This document shows positions 20,978 through 31,826 of a stretch of DNA of 64,000 nucleotides, one piece after another. Made by a program: the position numbers and the translations under genes. The stretch's first letter is position 1. The number at the start of each line of letters is the position of its first letter. A model generated the notes under the pieces. That model did not search any database. It was not told the DNA's origin and saw only the letters and a program-made list of their open reading frames with translations. Location of the stretch: contig JAKSZU010000008.1 in the NCBI GenBank assembly GCA_026018925.1, forward strand, positions 7,554,415 to 7,618,414. The letters run 5' to 3'. The stretch comes from Tupaia tana (Eukaryota > Chordata > Mammalia > Scandentia > Tupaiidae).

Positions 20978-21445
20978 TGTATATATTTTCAATCATATTG
21001 TTTGGCTTACAATGAGACCATTTCTATATGTGAACATTTCTCCCCAAACCCGTTGATCGAAATATCTTCAACAGATAACACCACACCTCCCCATCCCGTC
21101 AATACTCTACCTCTGTATCCCTTCTCCAAATGTCTTTCGTTAAGCCCCACTCCTCCACATACACCTCATCTGACATTCACACCCATCTCTTGTGTTTGTA
21201 CAACTGTTAGTCAACAATTGCTAAGTCATGGAACCAACCCAAATGCCCCCGTATGGAGGAATGGATTGAAAAACTGTGGCACATATACTCTATGGAATAC
21301 TACTCAGTCATAAAAACCAACAGAGCCCTGGCTTTTGACAGAAAGTGGAAGAATATGGAAGATGTACTGCTGAGTGAAGCAAGCCAGGTTATGAAGGAGA
21401 GACACTGTATGTCCCCACTTAACATATACCGAATGTCTGCATCCC
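20926..21445 (-). mobile_element. 5'-inverted (twin-primed) L1 copy
   Basis: L1 3' UTR in minus orientation, T-rich at 20,926 and extending to about 21,190. The end of ORF2 follows in plus orientation from about 21,200: AACCAACCCAAATGCCCCCG, then ORF2-like codons for [13 protein letters not shown] and an ending reading RHCMSPLNIYRMSA. Head-to-head orientation with loss of the region between is the signature of twin priming. Confidence 0.75.
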
Positions 21446-21505
21446 TATTTATTTTTAATGTATATTTATTCATTTCTTTTTTTAAAGTATTTTTTATTTA
21501 ATTTT

Positions 21506-21674
21506 ATCTTCATTATTCTTTTTTAATTTGCTACAGGATACAGGTGCTCACCAGATATAGATAAATAGAAAGAGAGAGAGAGAGATTACAATTCAAGTCA
21601 GGTCCAGGACTTGAACTATAATCAGCTATATGGGAGTCCAGTACCTTAACCATTATACAACCTGCTAACCACTA
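21506..21674 (-). repeat. short tRNA-like SINE (subtype C)
   Basis: CAGGTCCAGGACTTGAACTA and GGGAGTCCAGTACCTTAACC with a GA tract and A/T-rich start; lacks the middle segment of the main SINE. Confidence 0.75.
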
Positions 21675-21676
21675 TT

Positions 21677-21870
21677 CATTCATTTTTTCCATGATTGAGA
21701 AGAAAGAGAGAGAGTGACCACATCCCCTACAGGGTCTTAATGCTGTAATCCATCCCAGCCTCCAGCCAGCTCAGATCATGGGCACAAGCATGCCTGGCAT
21801 ACTCAGGGAGTTCTCCAGACTTGAACCAGGAACCTTCCCATGTAGGATTGGCTGGCAGAGTGTCATGTTT
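21677..21870 (-). repeat. older tRNA-like SINE (subtype D)
   Basis: GAGAAGAAAGAGAGAGAGTG, CAGATCATGGGCACAAGCAT, CATACTCAGGGAGTTCTCC and ACTTGAACCAGGAACCTTCC, in the same order as at 37,748. Confidence 0.6.
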
Positions 21871-21904
21871 TACCATGTTGGAATCTGCGGTTTATGGAAA
21901 GATG

Positions 21905-22700
21905 TCATTATGAAAGTGAAAGGCAAACACTAAGTTGTAGTAAATATTTACAACGCAAATAATTAGAAAAAGAGCTCGAATTACATAGAGAAGGGAAGGT
22001 AAAAGAGAACATATGTGAATGGAACCGTACTAGAGCAGGAGTAGCTGTAGTACATATTTTATACGAGATAAAATAGACTGTGAGCAACAGTAAAAAGGGA
22101 CAAAGAGTCATTATATAATAGAGAGGTCAATTTAGCAAAAGGATATATATTGTAATATATAATATGCAATCAACATTGGATACATACAGCAAACATCAAT
22201 AAATCGAGAGAGAGAGGCGGATTGCAATGCATTCGTAGTAGAGAATTCATTACCTCATTTCCATCAATGGACAGATCATCCAGACAGAAAACCAGCCATG
22301 ACTCGTTGGATTTAAGCGGCTCTCTAGGCCAATACTATTTACAGAACACTACAACCGACACATACAGAACACAAGTTTTTCTTAACTGCCCATGGAACAT
22401 TCTCCTGGACTGATCATATTTTAGGCCCCCAAACAAGTCTTAGCAAATTTACAGAGACTGAAATCATATCTAGTACCTTTTTGGCTACAGTGGTATCAAA
22501 GTAGAAGTCAGCACAAAAGAAACCTCAGAAACCTTACAAATACATGGAAATAAAACATGTTCCTGAACACAACCAATAGGCAGAAATGAAAATGAAAACA
22601 ACATGCCAAGACCAATGGGATAAAGCAAATTTAGTTCCTAAAGGGAAGTTTAAAGCAATAAATACCTACATTATAAAAGAAGAAACATTTCAAATAAACA
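21905..22700 (+). mobile_element. old L1 ORF2 fragment (endonuclease region)
   Basis: Plus-strand relics in consensus order: GAGCAGGAGTAGCTGTAGTA, GATAAAATAGACTGTGAGCA, AATGGACAGATCATCCAGAC, CACATACAGAACACAAGTTT, CCATGGAACATTCTCCTGGA, CTACAGTGGTATCAAAGTAG and GGGAAGTTTAAAGCAATAAA. These are the landmarks of ancient L1 ORF2. Frames are broken throughout. Confidence 0.85.
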
Positions 22701-23450
22701 ATTGGTGAAATGGGAACTCTCCTACACTGCTGGTGGGAATGTAAATCGGTCCAGCCATTGTGAAGAACAATATGGAGGTCCCTCATAGACCTACAAATAG
22801 AACTACCATATGATCCAGAAATTACACCCCTGGGTATCTACTCAAAGGATAGGAGAATGCTCAGTCGGAAAAGTGCTTGCACATCTATGTTTATTGTAGT
22901 ATTATTCACAATTGCTAAGACGTGAAACCAACCCAAATGTCCATAAACAGGTGAATAGGTTGAACAAGTGTGGCACATGTACTCAGTCATGTAATCTACC
23001 TAAGTGTCCAAGAACTGATGTCTAGGTTGAAAAATTGTGGCACATGTGCACTATGGTATATTATTTCATTGGTGAAAAAGTCATGATGTATTTTTTCTCT
23101 ATTTTTCTATGCAAAAATACCTCTTGACTTGTCCCATGACCCAATATTCATCCATAAGAACAGTGAGACAGTGTCATTTGACTCAAAGTGGTTAAATATG
23201 GAAAACTTATTGCTAAATGAAGTAAGCCAGACTTGTAAAGACAAACACTGTAAATTCCCACCCCATACATACTAAATGTCTGCACTCAATGGCAGAACTG
23301 GAAAGATCTGAAGATATGATAGTAGAAGGATAAGGGTAAATAACAGAGACCATAGGGAGGGGAATGGATATAGAGACTGGGTGGGGGAGTAATGGAAGAT
23401 ACACTTAACAAACCCATGACCATAAAATTCTCTATTAAAAATTATATAAA
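22701..23450 (+). mobile_element. old L1 ORF2 3' end and 3' UTR
   Basis: TGGTGGGAATGTAAATCGGT, AACTACCATATGATCCAGAA, CACAATTGCTAAGACGTGAA, AAACTTATTGCTAAATGAAG and ACTAAATGTCTGCACTCAAT mark the C-terminal ORF2 region on the plus strand. A MITE interrupts it at about 23,063-23,143. Part of the C-terminal segment appears twice (about 22,920 and 23,005). Confidence 0.8.
23063..23145. mobile_element. palindromic mariner-like MITE, family 1, inserted in L1
   Basis: Roughly 82 bp flanked by TA. The left end CATTGGTGAAAAAGTCATGA pairs with the right end, whose reverse complement is TTGGGTCATGGGACAAGTC. The surrounding L1 reads continuously (GGTATATTA / TTCATCCATAAGAA) when it is removed, showing a real insertion. 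Confidence 0.75.
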
Positions 23451-24364
23451 TGGTAATATCCTTGATTTAGTTGTGATAAATGAAAAGACATACAAATGTC
23501 CAACACGTATATGAAGAATGCTTAGCATCAGGGTACATGACAGGCATTGGTGAGGATGTGGAGAAAAGAGAACTCGTGGGCCCTATTGGTGGGAATGCAA
23601 ATGAGTATAGCCATTATGGAAAATAGTATTTTTTTTTCAAACTAAAAAAAAAGAGAACTAAAAGAGAGCTACCTTATCATCCAGTAATCCCACTACTGGG
23701 TAGAGATCCAACCCAGGAAATCAGTACGTACTCATGTTCAGTGGATGAATAGATAAAGAAAACGTGCTATACGTACACAAAGGAATGCTATTCATCCATA
23801 AAAAAGAAGAAAATTCTGTCATTTGTGACAAGATGGATGAACTTGGAGGAATGATGGTAAGTGAAATAACCCAGGCACAGAGACACAAATACCACATCAG
23901 TTCACTCTTATGTGGAATCTCAAAAAGTTGATCTCACAGAAATAGATGGCAGGTGAACAGCAGATATAGTGTGTGTGAAAGAGTACAGTCTGAGGAAGGA
24001 CATTTAGAAGAAAAATAGAGAGACAAAGCCATTAATGGGATAAAGAAATGTGGTATTATCTGTTGAAGATAATTTTATAGATTTATCAACTGGACTACAG
24101 AAAAATGTACACAAGTTGAAATATTCACTTTGAAAGCAAAATAACGTGATTGAATGTATAAAAGAAAATGAAATTAAAAGATGCTTTTAAAAAAGGAAAT
24201 AGATGGTAGAACGGTAATATCAGAGGCTGGGGTGTTAGGATGGAAGGGAGGATGGGGAAAACTTGGCTAAATGATATATAGTTACAGTTAAATCAGTGGA
24301 ATAAGTTTCAAGAGCTCTACTGTACAGTAAGGTGACTGTAGAGGATGATATATTATTTTATTAA
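23451..24364 (+). mobile_element. old L1 3' region
   Basis: GGTGAGGATGTGGAGAAAAG, CACTACTGGGTAGAGATCCA, GTACACAAAGGAATGCTATT, ACTTGGAGGAATGATGGTAA, GACACAAATACCACATCAG and TTATGTGGAATCTCAAAAAG are end-of-ORF2 and 3'-UTR landmarks of old L1s. No open frame. Confidence 0.8.
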
Positions 24365-24379
24365 AAAATGTAAAGAGAT

Positions 24380-24645
24380 GGAACCAGCAGTTAGCGTAAT
24401 GGCTATGTCACTGGACTCTGATGTAGTCGGCCACGGTTCACGTCCCGGACCTGGTGGCTTAAAACTCACGCCGGGCACATGTGCGTGTGTGCCCAAGATC
24501 CTGAGAGGAGAACGGAGGAGAAGGGATTGTGGCGTGGCCATCTCCCCTGGGGGGTGATTTCTCGCTTTCTGTCTCTCTGTCTCTCTCTGTCTGTCTGGCG
24601 AGCGCACGCGCCCTGTAGCAAAAACCTCTAAATAAAAAAAAAAAA
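24380..24645 (+). repeat. tRNA-like SINE, young, same-site insertion
   Basis: Head GAACCAGCAGTTAGCGTAAT through CTGTAGCAAAAACCTCTAAA plus poly(A). The TSD AAATGTAAAGAGATG at 24,365-24,379 recurs as AAATGTAAAGAGAGG at about 24,647. A third copy sits beyond the next SINE. Confidence 0.92.
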
Positions 24646-24659
24646 AAAATGTAAAGAGA

Positions 24660-24828
24660 GGAGCCAGCAGGTGGTAGGGTGTTTGAGATGCTGGACTCCC
24701 ATATTATCAACTGCAGTTAGGGTCCTGGACCTGGCAGATTGCTTTATCAATTTCTCTCTGTCTCTCTCTGACTAGCATATATGCTCTTTAGTGAATTAAA
24801 TAATAATAAAAATAATTCTTAATTCTCT
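24660..24828 (+). repeat. short tRNA-like SINE (subtype C)
   Basis: GAGCCAGCAGGTGGTAGGGT head, GGTCCTGGACCTGGCAG joined directly to a CTCTGTCTCTCTCTG tail, and an AT-rich end followed by AAAATGTAAAGAGAG (24,830-24,844). Shares its flanking repeat with the young SINE at its left. Confidence 0.82.
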
Positions 24829-25102
24829 AAAAATGTAAAGAGAGTGGACATTATGTTCTGTAAGCAAAAAAGTAATTATATGAGGTAATGCACTTATTAT
24901 TAGTTAAATTTAACCATTTCAAAATATATATGTATGTATTTCAAAGCATGTTGTACATAAAAAACATACATTGTTATCTGTTTATTTTAAAAAAAGGAAA
25001 AGAATTTAAATCTATAAGTAAAAACTCAACCAAGCAACAAGAAAATGACAGATCACCTAATATAAAATGGGTAGTAGCTGAAAACTCACAAAGAGTATTT
25101 CT

Positions 25103-25366
25103 TTTTTTTTCCTTTTAGAGAAGTTTTTGCTATAGGGAGCATATGCTCATCAGAAAGTCAGAGAGAGGCAGGGAGACAGAAAGTGAGAAATCAGCCCCCA
25201 GAAGGGATGGCCATGCCACAATCCCTTCTCCTCCATTCTCCTCTCGGGATCTTGTGCACACATGCACACCCTCCCGGCGTGAGTTTAAGCCACCAGGTCT
25301 GGGACCCAAACTGTGGTCAATGACACGGGAGTCCAGCAACGTAGCCATAACGCCTACTGCTGGTCC
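25103..25366 (-). repeat. tRNA-like SINE with TSD
   Basis: Antisense full copy. TSD CACAAAGAGTATTTCT at 25,087-25,102 and 25,367-25,382 (exact). Confidence 0.93.
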
Positions 25367-25399
25367 CACAAAGAGTATTTCTAAATAGCTAATAATTAT

Positions 25400-25860
25400 A
25401 TAAAAAGGTGCTCAGTGAGTTATCTCTATTACCTGCCAGAATGGCTATGAGTAAAATGATTGACAGTATTAAATTGTGGTGAGGCTGCAGAACAAACAGA
25501 ACTTTCATGCACTGTGTACAGTAGTGTAACTTGGTGCAGGCACTTCCGAAAGTGGTTTGGCATCATCTATTAAAGTTGAAGATATGTATGCCCAATGGCC
25601 TGGCCATTCTGTCCCCATGTATCTACCTAACAGCAAGGCATGAGCGCCATGGGACATGCACAGAGGTGTTCATGATGGCTAAACAGCACAAACAACCCAA
25701 AGGTTTATCAACAATAGTAAGATAAATGATTCATAGTATTTTCCAAATGTTGCATACCTTATACACAACAATGTAATAAATCTACAAACATGTTGAAGGA
25801 GAGCAGCAAGACTCAAAAACACATACTGTATGATTCTATTAAAATTATGTTCTAAAAGCC
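25400..25860 (+). mobile_element. old L1 3' region
   Basis: AATTGTGGTGAGGCTGCAGA, GGCCATTCTGTCCCCATGTA, TGTTCATGATGGCTAAACAG and 'gaaggagagcagcaagactcaaaaacacatactgta' follow the old-L1 (L1M/HAL1-type) ORF2/3'-UTR order. Confidence 0.65.
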
Positions 25861-25866
25861 TAGAGG

Positions 25867-26402
25867 ACATGAGCCGATGGTTAAGAACGTGTGTTTAAGT
25901 GGTAACAGCATAGCGAAAAGCATGGCTCTGCTTCCCTTGTAGGCAGAGGGGCTTACTCTGACCACAACTGGGGAAGGGACGGCTTTGGTAGAGCCTTCTC
26001 TAGGCAGGGAGAGCTCGTCCTGAGAGATGGACGCATCACCCCATGAAGAGGTGAGAGCAGGGCATGGGGGGCAGTGGGCAGGGTGCCCACCTGGGCTGGA
26101 CATTGTGTTCCTTGCTCTCTGGACCCAGGCTTAATCACCCACAGATTTTGGCAGGTCACCCTGGAGAGAAAGTCACCTTGTCATGGGTGTGGCTCCCCTT
26201 GGGCATGCAGAGTCTCTGGGTTTGGTGCACTCTGGCAAGTTCTTGGACACCTGGTGAGTGGCCTTCCACCTGCTCCTTCTGAGTCAGTCTTGGAATCTTT
26301 GGAGGACAGAGATTTAGCTTTCCATTCTCCTGGAGGTCTTGCCAGCTCTTGCTGCTTCTAGGACACAAAGAGATTTCTCTTTCCTTTCACATATAGAAAA
26401 AC
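25867..26402. other. unrecognised GC-richer sequence
   Basis: No repeat or gene recognised. Short open frames on both strands show no family resemblance. Confidence 0.35.
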
Positions 26403-26664
26403 ATTTTTTCTTTAGAGATTTTTGCTAAAGGGCACATGTACTCACTGGAGACACAGAGAGAGACAGAGGGAGAGAAAGTGAGAAATCATCCCCTCCCCCC
26501 CGGGGGGATGGTCACACCACAATTTCTTCTTTTTCATTCTCCTTTCAAGATTTTGGGTACACATGCAGCTGATGTGAGTTTTAAGTGTCTGGGTCTGGGA
26601 CTTGAACCACGGTTAGCCATGTGGGAATCCAGTGCTTTAACCACTACACCACCTGTTTGCCCCA
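26403..26664 (-). repeat. tRNA-like SINE, intermediate age
   Basis: Antisense copy with the central palindrome changed to a CCCCTCCCCCCCCGGGGGG tract at about 26,490. Head ends TTTAACCACTACACCACCTG. Confidence 0.88.
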
Positions 26665-26867
26665 AGAAGAACCTTTTCTTAATCTGGGGACATTTATATT
26701 TTTATTGTCATGATCAATTTATTTAACTTTAATAACTTATCTATTTAGATTTCAACATTATATGTCTCTATAGCACACAATATGATTTTTCAACATATGC
26801 ATGTAATATATGACATTCAAATAAAGAGTATTACCAATGTTCATCATTTTCAAAAGAGAACATTAAA

Positions 26868-26984
26868 AAGTTTTTTTCCTCATAGGAGAGAGACAGTCAG
26901 AAAATGAGAAATCACCCTCTTCCTGGCACACGGATGGCCACACCACATTCCCTTGTCCTCTATTCTCCTCCTGGAATTTAGGGT

Positions 26985-27021
<37 letters not shown>

Positions 27022-27116
27022 CCCAGTTTGGTTTTCAAGGTGCCAGGTCCAGGACTAGAACCGCGGTTGGCCATGTGAGAGTCCAGTGCCTTACCACCAC
27101 ACTACATGTTGGTCCT
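26868..27116 (-). repeat. old tRNA-like SINE with CA microsatellite
   Basis: Antisense copy: CATAGGAGAGAGACAGTCAG, eroded centre, then (CA)n at about 26,985-27,019 in the position of the SINE GT-rich segment. Reversed B box and end CCACACTACATGTTGGTCC. Confidence 0.8.
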
Positions 27117-27445
27117 TCAACAGAAAACTTTACATTGTTTTCTTTCAGTTAAATTTTCTTCCCTTAGCCTGTCCCACCAACCCACTGCCATCTACCCCCT
27201 TCCCCTAATTTCTCTGGTATCTACACTTACCCTTCCTTGTATCACATTTTCAATGTGGACTGCAGCATTATTCCCAATTGCCAACCTAAGTGCCCAAGAA
27301 CTGATGACGAGATTGAAAAACTGGCACGTGTGCACTAGGGAATACTACTGAGCCATACTGAACAATGAGACCCTACCATTCCAGTCAAAGTGGGTGAATA
27401 CGGAGGACTTGATGCTGAGCAAATAGTGTCCACTCCAGAGACAGG
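27117..27445 (-). mobile_element. small 5'-inverted L1 copy
   Basis: Minus-oriented L1 3'-UTR sequence (27,117 to about 27,245) is followed by plus-oriented ORF2 end (AATGTGGACTGCAGCATTAT, GATTGAAAAACTGGCACGTG, GAATACTACTGAGCCATACT, GGACTTGATGCTGAGCAAAT). Same architecture as the copy at 20,926. Confidence 0.6.
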
Positions 27446-27782
27446 TCTCCTCATGTTCTGTCTAAGGGATCAGAACAAGCAGAAGAAAATTCTCAGAAAA
27501 CCCCCACCTGGCTGGGATTCCACACTGCTGAACTGACCCCTCTTCTCAGAACTCAGCGAGGGGTTGATTGTCCTGGCGCAACACTGGGGCTGCCTGCGAG
27601 GACATGTTAGAAAGTGACTCTGAGTGCAGGAGGGCCCCCGTGGCCAGCACCGGTGGCCCGCCTTGGCCGCTGACTCACATGCTTGCTTTTCTCTTAATCA
27701 GCCCCTTTGCCTATCGGCCCCAGCAGGCAAAGTCCCAGCCCTTCCCCATTCTGCTGGCTCTGGTTCTTCACTTCTTCCTCAT
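27446..27782. other. unrecognised sequence
   Basis: No gene or repeat recognised. Confidence 0.35.
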
Positions 27783-27800
27783 CTCCGTCCATTGCCACCT

Positions 27801-28056
27801 CTTTTTTTTTGGAGACGTTTTTGCTATAGGTCGCATGTGCTCGGCAGACAGACAGACAGAGAGAGATAGAAAGTAAGAAATCACCCCCCAGGGGAGATGG
27901 CCACGTCACAATTCCTTCTCTTCCATTCTCCTCTCGGGATCTTGGGCACACACGCACACATGCCTGGCGTGAGTTTTAAGCCACCGGGTCGGGGACACGA
28001 ACTGCAGTCGACTACGTGCGAGTCCAGCGACATAGCCATTACGCTAACTACTGGTC
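27801..28056 (-). repeat. tRNA-like SINE, young, with TSD
   Basis: Antisense copy from poly(T) and GAGACGTTTTTGCTATAGGT to GCTAACTACTGGTCC. TSD CTCCGTCCATTGCCACCT / CTCCGTCCATTGCCATCT at 27,783-27,800 and 28,057-28,074. Confidence 0.94.
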
Positions 28057-28074
28057 CCTCCGTCCATTGCCATC

Positions 28075-28399
28075 TAATCCAGGCTCGCTGTGGCACCCAG
28101 CGACAGAACTCAGTGACCTCCACCCTCTAGACTCCAAGGACTCCTTCTGGTTAGGCACAGGCACGATCAGTCATGTCCCCCTCTCCCACAGTCTTCCTGG
28201 TCCCCTGACCCCACCCGTTTCTGTGTTCTTCCTGCCTTTCTGGTTGCTGCCGGGGCTGTGCCTTCCTTGCTCCTGTGCTCTCTGCCCTTTTCTCCGGTTT
28301 CCATGGATTCCTGAGAAATGTAATGACTTTGCCTGTTTGTTTATTTGTTTGTGTTTCTTTCTTTTTCCTTAAAGATTATTTCTCCCAATAGTGGGGTAG

Positions 28400-28446
<47 letters not shown>

Positions 28447-29358
28447 AGGAAAGGAAAAGGAAAGAAAAATGAAAAGAAAGCCCCATAAAGGAAATGAATG
28501 AACATGGTGACAGAGGCCGAGTAGCAGGTGGCAGCGCTAGTCCGTGTGAGATGGTGATAGAAGAGGCGAGATTTGGAAGCTGAATGAAACTAAAGTCAGA
28601 AGAAGGCTTTCTTGAAACAGCAAGTTGAAAGCCCCAGGTTGGGGAGCAGCTCGGACTGTCCAAGGCACAGTAAGGAGGTCTGGCTGGAGCGTGTCCACAG
28701 AAGGAAAGGTGCAGGAACACAGCGTCACAAACAGAGGTGACCAGATCAACCTGAAGGCCCAGTCCATTCTGGCTGTGTCCCAAACTGGCCATGCGGCCTC
28801 CAAGTGCCAGTGTGGAATGATGGCTGTGGGGCTGTGAAGTTTGGCCACGTTCATTCTCATATAAACTTGCGAAGCTGTTCCTTGTATTCCGGCCTCGGAT
28901 GTGACTGTGGGGGAGTCGCACCTGTGCCCTTGTAGATGCCAGGGTACCAGATGCCTGAAAAACAGCCTCGCTGTCGGCAAGGTGACTAGCTCCATGGCGG
29001 CTGATGGTGGGGTCAGTAATTCTGCATGTTTTTCCTGGAGTGTGGTGTGCTCTTTCAACCCATACACACAGCTCTTCATTTAGAACACTTTTATTTTATT
29101 TTATAATGTGTGATTTTGTGCTGTCCCACTTAGTGAATGGTGTGCTTCCCAGACTTTGTCATTCAGTTGGATTATTTTGCCTTCTGGGTCAATTCTTTTT
29201 GCTCACAATTATTGTATCTTTTTAGCTATTTCCTCTGGATTCACTTTGACTAACCGAAGCCAGTTCTTTTATCAATTTGTGTCCAGCCATACCTAATCTC
29301 TTCTTGCTCCTCTCACTGTAGGCGTTGGGTTGTGACTGTGGTTTTTGTTCTTGGTATG
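28075..29358. other. unrecognised sequence with a microsatellite
   Basis: Apart from the (AG)n tract at about 28,402, no gene or repeat family was recognised. The longer minus-strand open frames near 28,376-29,079 are partly (AG)n translations and have no recognisable domains. Confidence 0.4.
28402..28444. repeat. (AG)n microsatellite
   Basis: About 21 uninterrupted AG units. Confidence 0.97.
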
Positions 29359-29600
29359 CTTCTTATTTATTTATTTCTCCTATAAGCAAGAGCAACAAAG
29401 AGAGAGAGACACAGAAACAGAGAGACAGCACCCTCAACAGAGTCTTTACACCATAACCCACCCCAGCTCCAGCCCAAGATCATGAAGTCATACATGCCCA
29501 GACCTCAGGGAGGTCTCTGACTCAAGCCCAGAACCTGCCATGCGGACTGCCTTGCAGAGCATTGTGTTCATTGTGTTCTACCATAACATCACCACCCAAC
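29359..29600 (-). repeat. older tRNA-like SINE (subtype D)
   Basis: TTATTTATTTCTCCTATAAG, CCCAGCTCCAGCCCAAGATC, CCTCAGGGAGGTCTCTGACT and CAAGCCCAGAACCTGCCATG, in the subtype D order. Confidence 0.6.
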
Positions 29601-30074
29601 ACCCCTGGGCTGCTACTTGGGCTCTATGATACTCCTCACAGTTTCATCCATCTTTCTTTAAGTCCTTGCTTTACTCATACTTTTCCTGGTTTTCTGTAGT
29701 GTAAATTACTAGAGTGGATTGGCCCCGTCCTTGGATTTTCCAGGTCTGCAGCACAGGCTGTGCCTCCCATTTTCCTGGAGTTTTCATCACAGTAGATATT
29801 TCATCTCGTTTTGCTCCTGCCCGGGAGACTGCCCAGATTCCATTTGCTGAGATGCGGTGCTGGGGGGTTCTCTCATCTTCCCCTCAGAGCTATCACTGGA
29901 AGCCTAAACAACTTGGTTGTATTTCTTTTTCTCAAAACTGAAAGCCCAGGAGAGAGGCTGGATAACACAGCAGAGGTCACCAAACAGAAGGGATCAAAGA
30001 CAAGGGATTCATTTAGTCCGTGTCTAGCCTGAGTTTCTGATGACAGCAACACACGTACATGCTGTTTCACCCAC
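29601..30074. other. unrecognised sequence
   Basis: No gene or repeat recognised. Confidence 0.35.
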
Positions 30075-30235
30075 TTTAAATTTATTAACCTTTAATCCTT
30101 ATAACATCCCACTAAGATGACTATTATTTTACAGAGGAAGCTGAGTCACCAAGAAGTTGTACCCAAACCACATAACCAGAGGCAAGAGTAAACTGGCTTT
30201 AAACTCTGTGCCCTCAGACAGTACCCTAGATTGGG
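30075..30235 (-). repeat. MIR
   Basis: Antisense MIR: TTTAATCCTTATAACATCCC, TATTATTTTACAGAGGAAGC and AACCACATAACCAGAGGC, followed by the reversed tRNA-like part near GTGCCCTCAGACAG. Confidence 0.8.
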
Positions 30236-30695
30236 TTCCCTTCTTCATAGTTCTTTCTCCCTCCTACCCTTTCCAGTGTGTGAAGCCTCTCTTCACCCAT
30301 CAGTCACCCTTATTCTGGGATTTATCAAGGACACCCACTCGTGCAACTTCTCGGTGGGGGCCTCGCCAGTCATGCCCTTCTACTCAGCACGTTCTTTCTT
30401 CCTTATCATCATTTTCTGAAGTTGACAGCATTCGGTTTTGTTGTTTCTGTTGTTTAATTAATGGTTTTAAATTGGGGGGTAGTAAGAAAGTCAGCATTGC
30501 TTATTTCTGTAATGTCTGACCCTTCTTTTGGCACCAACCAACAGAGATTTTATAATTCACTCTGCCATGTTTGCCCAGAAACTTCCAAGAGTCATTTTAA
30601 TACTCTTTGAAGACATGATAGGGATATAGATTGGATAAAATGGAAGCACAGAGGAAGAGATCCTACTCCTTTGGGTTTGTATGGTTAGGGAGGCC
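30236..30695. other. unrecognised sequence
   Basis: No gene or repeat recognised. Confidence 0.35.
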
Positions 30696-30932
30696 TTTTG
30701 AGAAAAAAAATAATAACAGAGGGTATGTGTGCTCACCAGAGAGAGAGAGAGGAAGCACCCCCCGCCCCCAGCGAAGTGTGGTCATGCTGCAATCCTTTTT
30801 CTTGCATTTCTCCATCCCATCAGGATTTGGGGCAAGCATGCACATATGCCAGAGCCAGGAGTCAAACCGCAGACAGCCTCGTGGGTCTTTAATGCACAGC
30901 ACTTCACCACCATGCCACAGGGCCAGCCCCAA
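30696..30932 (-). repeat. old tRNA-like SINE
   Basis: GGGTATGTGTGCTCACCAGA, a GA tract, CACCCCCCGCCCCCAGCG, and a head ending CCACCATGCCACAGGGCCAG. Confidence 0.75.
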
Positions 30933-31536
30933 GAGGTAAATTTTGATTTGAGACTTGAAGGATATACAGTATTAATGGTAGCAATGATATCTGAGGAAGA
31001 TACATAAGGCAGAGAATCTAGAAATACTACACCTATGAGAACTGCTGTTAATTCAGAGAGCTGGAAGCCTGACTCTTGAGTAAGGAGATAAGGCTAGAGA
31101 GATAAACAGAGAACACATAAAGATTAGCCTTACACACCATTCTGAGGAAGAAATGCATTATGGGAAGCCATTGAAAAGTTTTTGAAAAGTTTTGACAGAT
31201 TTGCATACTCGAGTTGCATATTGAGTATGAGACAGCCAGGTAGAAATGTCAGTTTCTATGTAGAAGTGATTTCTTTTTCAATTTTTACATACATAATCCT
31301 TCTGTACTTACAAAAAAAAACTTTATTATATACCTCATTTATATGTATAATTATATACATTTTATATATAAATATAATTATAAATTTTTTTGCTTGCAGG
31401 TTTGCAGACTTGGTGACAGAGGATATAGTACATAGGTTATTAGGTAAGCTTGATAGTGCCATCTAGCACAAAGCCTTGCATGTAGTTGACAATGCCTTCA
31501 TGAGTGAGTTAACGAATGGATGGATGAATGGGAAGG
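30933..31536. other. unrecognised AT-rich sequence
   Basis: No gene or repeat family recognised. Confidence 0.35.
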
Positions 31537-31548
31537 TGGATGAATGGG

Positions 31549-31814
31549 GAACCAGCAGTTAGCATAATGGCTATGTCGCTGGACTCCCACGTAGTCGACT
31601 GCGGTTCAAGTCCCAGAACTGGTGGCTTAAAACTCACGCTGGGTGCATGTGCGTGCATGCCCAGGATCCCGAGAGGAGAATGGAGGAGAAGGGATTGCGG
31701 CATGACCATCCCCCCTGGGGGGTGATTTCTTGCTTTCTGTCTCTATGTCTCTGTCTGCCTGGCGAGCGCACGCACCCTATAGCGTAAACCTCTGCAAAAA
31801 AAAAAAAAAAAAAT
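31549..31814 (+). repeat. tRNA-like SINE, young, with TSD
   Basis: Head GGAACCAGCAGTTAGCATAA, intact CCCCCCTGGGGGG palindrome, tail CCTATAGCGTAAACCTCTGC plus poly(A). TSD TGGATGAATGG at about 31,538-31,548 and 31,816-31,826. Confidence 0.94.
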
Positions 31815-31826
31815 AGTGGATGAATG

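Noticed and set aside
28376..29079. Two overlapping minus-strand frames of about 180 codons
   Set aside because: One end translates an (AG)n microsatellite as SLSLSL. No domain or splice evidence.
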